Positions 59,050 to 64,000 of a stretch of 64,000 bases of DNA are shown piece after piece. The DNA is from Agriotes lineatus. Its lineage: Eukaryota > Arthropoda > Insecta > Coleoptera > Elateridae. Location: NCBI GenBank assembly GCA_940337035.1, contig CALNHX010002284.1:121301-185300 (forward strand), written 5' to 3'. The notes beneath the pieces were generated by a model. It worked only from the letters and a program-made list of their open reading frames with translations. It was not told the DNA's origin and did no database searches. The position numbers and the translations under genes are program-made. Each line of letters starts with the position of its first letter. The stretch's first letter is position 1.

Positions 59050-59765
59050 AGAAGTCACAACAAATTCTGCATATGCAGAATATGCAAGACAGCAACCAAA
59101 ATATGCTTTTGCCTCAACCGCAATTTATCTATAATTAACAATATCCGGCATTTGGAAACCAGCAACCATTCCAATATGGATTGATGCCATTTACGCAGAA
59201 CAATACCTTTGTACTGGAAAATCAATACCTTAACTGCATACCTACACCCCAAACCTACGCTAACGTAGATTCATTACTTTCCTCTGAATTAGCATCAAAT
59301 CAAGCACCAAATAACTATCGACGAATCTGACGCATATACCCTGCACGAATGGCAACAAATTAAAAAACGCAAAAGAATTACTCCAAAACAATCGCTACAT
59401 CAAAACAATGAAAATCAAACTAGCATTCAAAATAGATTCAGTACGTTGACTAACAGGAGCATCAATGAGACAGTCCCAAAACTTAGTGGAACCTCTGAGC
59501 AGAAAATAGTTAAACTTCCTCCTGTATTTATATATGGCGCAACCAACTACTATCAAATGATTGAAAATCTAACCCAAATCTTAGCAAGGGAACAGTACAA
59601 CACTAAGGCACTGTCTAATAATACAATTAGATAAACACAAATACTACACTCACATAGAAAACTAGTCTCACACCTGAAGGACGAAGAAATTGCACACCAC
59701 ACCTACCAGTTAACGGACGAAAAAGCCTACAGAGTTATAATTCGAAACATGCAGCATACTACGAA
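59050..59765 (+). pseudogene. Jockey ORF1 (gag-like) fragment
   Basis: Gln/Asn-rich N-terminal text from ~59060 with a stop near 59130, then KLPPVFIYGATNYYQMIENL and, after a stop at ~59632, EIAHHTYQLTDEKAYRVIIR NM. PPI.V.G..N......L and HTYQ.K..R.FRVVIR are the standard Jockey ORF1 blocks before the zinc knuckles. The knuckles are missing because another repeat begins at ~59766. Confidence 0.7.
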
Positions 59766-59767
59766 CC

Positions 59768-59900
59768 AAATTCAAGGTTGGCAGGTTAGGTTTTGCGTCA
59801 GTTTTGACACAGACTGACACAAAACCTATCCTGCTAACCTTTAATTTGATGAAACTGATAACTCCTGTGTCAGTTTCACCAACCTTGTTTTTCAATATAT
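59768..59900. repeat. Imperfect palindrome cluster
   Basis: Arms 59768-59802 and 59813-59847 (AAGGTTGGCAGGTTAGGTTT against AAACCTATCCTGCTAACCTT) pair with about five mismatches around a 10-base loop. A third related inverse piece (GTGTCAGTTTCACCAACCTTG) follows at 59872. Probably a small fold-back element interrupting the Jockey ORF1. Confidence 0.6.
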
Positions 59901-60007
59901 CATTAAATCTTAGTAGCCATGAAAAATTATCCAAAAAGTTTCGCTGTTTGCTCTACCCTTACTAAAGTATTATACAAGTACACTATTATACACTAGAGCC
60001 CTGTATA

Positions 60008-60530
60008 TAGGTTACTAATAATAATAATAATAATAATAATAATTTATTGTCCAAAACCAATACAAACTGGTGTAAGACTAACTAAATGACAATACAAAGT
60101 CACACATGATCAATACATAAATTGCGTGTATACTGTAACAATTGAAGAGTAGCTAATGGTCCAAATATTCATCTATTGTATAGAAATTGTACATTAATAG
60201 GTAATTATAAAGTTTTTTCCTGAATGTTGCTAGGTTCTTAAGCGTTTTTAGAGAGCTAGGCATCTTGTTATATAACTTTATACCAATATACCTAGGACTC
60301 TTTTCATATTTTGCAAGAGAATGTAACGGCAGAATTAGCTCATTGCAATTCCTCGTACTGTAGTCATGGTTAAAACTAATGGTGGCAAATGATTCATAAC
60401 TCCGCTTTACATAACATAATGTTTCCAATATAAATATACAAGCTAAAGGGAGTACTCGTAAATGATGGAAGAGTTGGGCAAACAACAGGATACATTTTGA
60501 TTGGTTTGGATCACTTTTTACAAGGCATGT
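60008..60530 (-). mobile_element. 5'-truncated LINE 3' end, minus strand, with trinucleotide tail
   Basis: The minus frame 60485-60153 reads LRVLPLACIFILETLCYVKR, HDYSTRNCNEL and IGIKLYNKMPSSLKTLKNLA then FRKKLYNYLL, the common C-terminal tail of CR1/Jockey-like RTs (YIFE...H.YxTR...KLYN.LP..+K....F+..L...L). It ends in a (TAA/TTA)n tail at 60008-60043, marking the element 3' end. Confidence 0.72.
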
Positions 60531-60939
60531 GTCATATGAGTGCCTTTCTTACACATTTTGTAACATGTTACGACCGATAGTTTCACACTTGCAAATCTAA
60601 ATTTTAACTAAATTGGCCATATATTCCTCTAAGTCGGTTTTAGAGATCCTAAGAACGATCAATGCTCTGAAAACTCTCCCATAAAAAGCGAGTTAGTAAG
60701 ATTAGTTCCCATAACCTCTTCGTTTGAGATATGTCAAATATCTAATTTGGATCAAATATGTATGTCAAATCAGGCTGTTTGTCCAACTCTTAGTAAGCTA
60801 TATACAGGATCTCTACCATACACCATTACTCTACGCCACCTAGTCGTGAAAAACCCGTTATTATTGGAAAATATCCAGTACACATTAAAAACAAGCTTTA
60901 GAAAAAAGGAGAGCCAGAAATACATGGCAACGAACTAAG

Positions 60940-62198
60940 CATCTAACTGATACAAGATAAAAACATTCAACGAATACATTAGTAACCTCTCCCCCTATGA
61001 ACATGAGGAGTATACGTTATGAAAAGCCACCAGTAGATTCAAACGCCCCAGAAATCCAATGAAAAAGCGTAACTGTTTGCGAATCACTTATCAACCTCAT
61101 CCCCCGGTTGTTACACCTACAGAAGACAGTGAAATATTAAACTACCTACGGGTTCCCATTCAACTAAGCCCACCACTTTAACACGTTACTTCTGCAGAAA
61201 TAAAAAACGCGATCAAGAACCTAAACAATGCCAAAGCGCCAGGATATGACCTTATAACTGTAAAAGTTCTGAAAGAACTGCCCCACAAGGCTATAATGGC
61301 CCTAACTCAAATATTTAACACTGTCATAAGGCTACAATATTTTCCCATACAATAGAAATTTGGCCAAATCATTCTTATTTTGAAACCGGGTTAACCATGT
61401 TGCTTCTTCTATCTAACGTCTTGGAGAGATTGATACTGGAAAGAATGACACCCATAATAGAGGATCAAAAACTAATACCTCAACACCAATTCGGTTTCAG
61501 ACTGCAACACCCCACTATAGAGCAGGTACACAGAGTAGTTGAAGTGATAGAACAAGACTTTAAAGAAAACAGATACTGTGTTGCGGAGTTCCTAGATGTC
61601 AGTCAAGCCTTTGAGCGAGTCTGGTATCCTGGTTTATTGTACAAAATTAAACAGTCACTGTCTTTCCAATACTACTTTCTCATTAAATCCTACCTCAGTC
61701 AAAGGTACTACCAGGTCAAGCATGCAGAAAGCCTGTCTAGCTTCCACCCAATTAAAGCCGAAGTCCCTCAGGGTGGCGTCATGGAACCCACATTGTGCTT
61801 AATATTTACAGCTGACCTTCCCCACTACGAAAAAGTAGTTACGGCCGCATAAGCGGACGACACAGCTTTATTAGTATTTCACAATGATCCAACTCATGCA
61901 TCGACTATACTACAAAGCTGCCTCCACAACTTGCAAGCATGGCTAGACAAATGGCGTATAAAAATAAATGCAACAGAATCTACAACGTAGTCACGACAAA
62001 GCATGGTACCGCTTCTCTCTCTGAACGGCATCCAAATACCAATCAAGAACTATGTAAGATATCTTGGTATGCATCTAGACAGGCGGCTGACGTGGAAAAT
62101 CCACATCACCAAAAAGAGAAAAGAACTAGACATGAAAATGAAGAAAATGCACTGGCTAATGGGACGAAGAACTAAACTATCATTAAAGAGCAAGCCTG
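60940..62198 (+). pseudogene. Jockey linker and reverse transcriptase
   Basis: 60975-61060 YISNLSPYEHEEY...KATSRFKRP (linker); 61195 SAEIKNAIKNLNNAKAPGYD and LKELPHKAIMALTQIFN; then a deletion of the SYRPISLL region; 61400 NVLERLILERMTPII and IPQHQFGFRLQHPTIEQVHR; 61590 FLDVSQAFERVWYPGLLYKI; PQGGVMEPTLCLIFTADLP; a stop then ADDTALLVFHND at 61852-61885; RYLGMHLDRRLTW at 62055. The order is Jockey. ADD survives but is preceded by an in-frame TAA. No endonuclease was found before it. Confidence 0.8.
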
Positions 62199-62229
62199 GC
62201 AACGGGATACATCCCGTCTGTCTGAAAAC

Positions 62230-63448
62230 AATTTAGAATTGTCTTCATTCCCAAACCTGGAAGAGACTCTTCTCAGGCGAAGTCATATAGACCTATCAAT
62301 CTATCTTCCTTTATGTTAAAGTTGATAGAGACACTGATTGAAAGACACATCAGAAAGAGCTTTCCCTCAGGAAGCCTATTTCATCCCCATCAACATGCAT
62401 ATCAATCGGGGAAATCATGCGAAACTGCTCTTCACCAACTAGTGCGGAGAATTGAGGAGGCAATTAACTACCAAAAAATTGCACTGACAGTTTTTATTGA
62501 CATTGAGGGAGCATTTGACCATACCTCCTTCGTGTCAATGATAGCTGCAGTAAGAAACCGTATGGTAGAAGACACCATCTGCAGGTGGATCAGTAACATG
62601 CTCCATGACAGAAAAATTCAATCAACCCTTTCTGGTGAGACAATGGAGGTAGAAGCTGCCAAAGGATGCCCACAGGGGGGAGTTTTGTCACCCCTGTTGT
62701 GGAACCTGGTGGTGGATGAGCTCCTAGTCGAACTAAATAGGGAAGGTTACTACACCCAGGGGTATGCCGGTGATCTGGCAATACTCATCTCGGGGAAATT
62801 TGATAACACAGTCTCAGAGATTATGCAAAAAGCTCTAAGAATTGTGGAGAGGTGGTGCAACAAAGAGAGCCTAAGTGTAAATCCGCAGAAAACGGTACTG
62901 GTTCCATTTACTAGAAGAAGGAAATTGGACAGGCTAAAACTGCCAAACCTTTTTAATGAACAGCTGCAAGTGAGCCAAGAAGCTAAATAACTGGGCATAA
63001 TCCTGGATGCTAAGTTAACCTGGAGCTCACACATTCGAAAAATTGGGACTGGGGACTTAAGCCGAGCATGGTACACTGGCTGTACACTGCTGTGGTGAGA
63101 CCTATGGTATCCTATGGATCGCTGACCTGGTGGCCAAAAGTAGAACAAAAGCAAGCAAAACTGGAGCTTTCGAAACTCCAAAGGCTGGCTTGCCTATGTA
63201 TAACAGGGGTGATGAGAAGCACTCCAACTGCAGCCATGGAAACCCTGCTAAGCCTTCCTCCCCTAGATATCATAATCAAGGCAGAGGCAAGGATGGCGGC
63301 GTATAGACTGAACTATAATGGAAACTGGCAAACCAGTTTCGTCTCTGGTCATACCAGAATAGCCAGCAATATCATTAATCCATTACTAGAAATGAGCAGT
63401 AACACAATGCCTATCAGGCATAACCTTAATAAACCCTTTTACATTTAG
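62230..63448 (+). pseudogene. LOA/R1-type reverse transcriptase
   Basis: 62313-62990 is open: LIETLIERHIRKSF, HQHAYQSGKSCETALHQLV, TVFIDIEGAFDHTSF (catalytic Asp kept), GCPQGGVLSPLLWNLVVDEL, and GYAGDLAILI where GYADD is expected, so one catalytic Asp is replaced by Gly. A stop at 62988-62990 precedes LGIILDAKLTW. 63068-63448 continues VVRPMVSYGSLTWWP, LQRLACLCITGVMRSTPTAA (post-RT region typical of this group). Inactive. Confidence 0.8.
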
Positions 63449-63960
63449 CTAGAATGGAACGAAGGGCTGGCACAAAGCCGTAGTCAGGAAGGAAAACCAG
63501 TCGGGTATACAGACGGATCCAAAACTGATAACGGCACTGGAGCTGGGATATATGGGGAATATCCCCATTTTGAAGCCTGTGCATCTTTGGGGAAGCACGC
63601 AACAGTATTCCAAGCCGAAACTCATGCCATAGACATTTGTCTACAGGAAAACATAAAGAGGAACTATCAAGACAAAGATACCCTTGTCCTAACTGATAGC
63701 CAGGCTGCCATAAAGGCCCTAGCTAGCTACCGGATCAACTCGAAACTAGTCTGGGACTGACTTTAAAATCTAATAACCCTGGCAAACCACAACAAAGTAA
63801 CCCTCATGTGGGTTCGGGCCATAAGGGGATAAAAGGCAATGAAAAAGCGGATGCCCTCGCAAAAGAGGGAACAGAAATAGCATTTAATGGTCCTGAACCA
63901 GTATTTGGAATCTCCAAAACCTCTGCTCGTGGCTGGTTGGCTGGGTGGATAAAAAGATAA
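63449..63960 (+). pseudogene. RNase H domain of the LOA/R1-type LINE
   Basis: VGYTDGSKTDNGTGAGIYGE, AETHAIDICLQEN, TLVLTDSQAAIKALASY and KGNEKADALAKEGTEI carry the four acidic residues of RNase H (D, E, D, D) in order. Stops lie between (for example near 63760 and 63831), and WVRA.RG replaces the usual WV.GH.G. RNase H is found in I, R1, LOA and related LINE groups, and supports the clade call. Confidence 0.78.
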
Positions 63961-64000
63961 CACCATAACCACTGAAACCATGTCAATGGATTAAGACACA

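Larger units (their letters stand above)
62199..64000 (+). mobile_element. RNase H-bearing LINE (LOA/R1-type), 5'-truncated into the Jockey element, runs off the window
   Basis: At ~62199 Jockey text stops (LSLKSK) and a different RT starts (VFIPKPGRDSSQ-like, then SYRPINLSSFMLK in broken frame). Further pieces follow in order to an RNase H domain. The junction inside a coding block shows the LOA/R1-type element joined or inserted after 5' truncation. Confidence 0.7.

Overview
The window reads as nuclear DNA of an insect. Two things support this: insect-type gustatory receptor (GR) exons with GT/AG introns, and an A+T-rich background packed with arthropod-style transposable elements. GR sequence style and transposon mix make a beetle plausible, but I cannot prove the order. 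I see no bacterial operons, rRNA, CRISPR or phage genes.

The one host gene I can support is a gustatory receptor locus on the + strand, about 9.3-40.2 kb. It has two intact large first exons of exactly 305 codons each (9376-10290 and 23454-24368). A third, decayed or divergent, first exon ends at 34495. Three small 3' exons (39855-39923, 39975-40064, 40119-40190) encode TM7 and end in the GR signature TYLIILIQF. All first-exon donors and all 3' acceptors are phase 0. The simplest model is alternative promoters and first exons spliced to one shared 3' end, giving about 381-aa receptors. Duplicated upstream DNA at 15.57-15.85 kb, with no GR exon behind it, looks like the relic of a further first exon.

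Nearly everything else recognisable is mobile or repetitive. At 2.9 kb there is a tRNA-like (SINE-like) box A/B sequence, and at 3.6-4.1 kb a 261-bp tandem duplication. At 12.1-12.7 kb there is an L1-type ORF1 fragment and at 13.03-13.86 kb a GC-rich minisatellite of ~30 bp units. At 18.1-20.2 kb lies a DNA transposon with ~370-bp inverted repeats around a decayed XPG/PIN-like plus CXC-type gene, and at 20.6-22.8 kb nested MITEs. LINE reverse-transcriptase remnants sit at 28.6-29.3 kb. A minus-strand Jockey element (29.6-32.7 kb) is split by an inverted Penelope-like pair (31.07-31.89 kb). At 35.48-39.28 kb there is a 3.8-kb array of ~557-bp units. A broken Ty3/gypsy element (40.5-42.9 kb and beyond 47.75 kb) is interrupted by a hAT-like element that itself carries an RTE-like LINE and a minisatellite. 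Further Jockey/LINE copies occupy 48.8, 51.2-53.6 and 59-62.2 kb. A LOA/R1-type LINE with RNase H runs to the right edge.

The most unusual feature is the 35.48-39.28 kb array. Six head-to-tail units, one partial unit and a terminal inverted partial copy sit between perfect 12-bp target-site duplications, so the array seems to have inserted as one multimer. Each unit carries a hammerhead-ribozyme-like motif. The same layout occurs at both outer ends of the Penelope-like inverted pair and, mutated, near 16.05 kb. This suggests an animal retrozyme-like or Penelope-derived self-cleaving RNA element. The fold is my reading by eye and has not been tested computationally.
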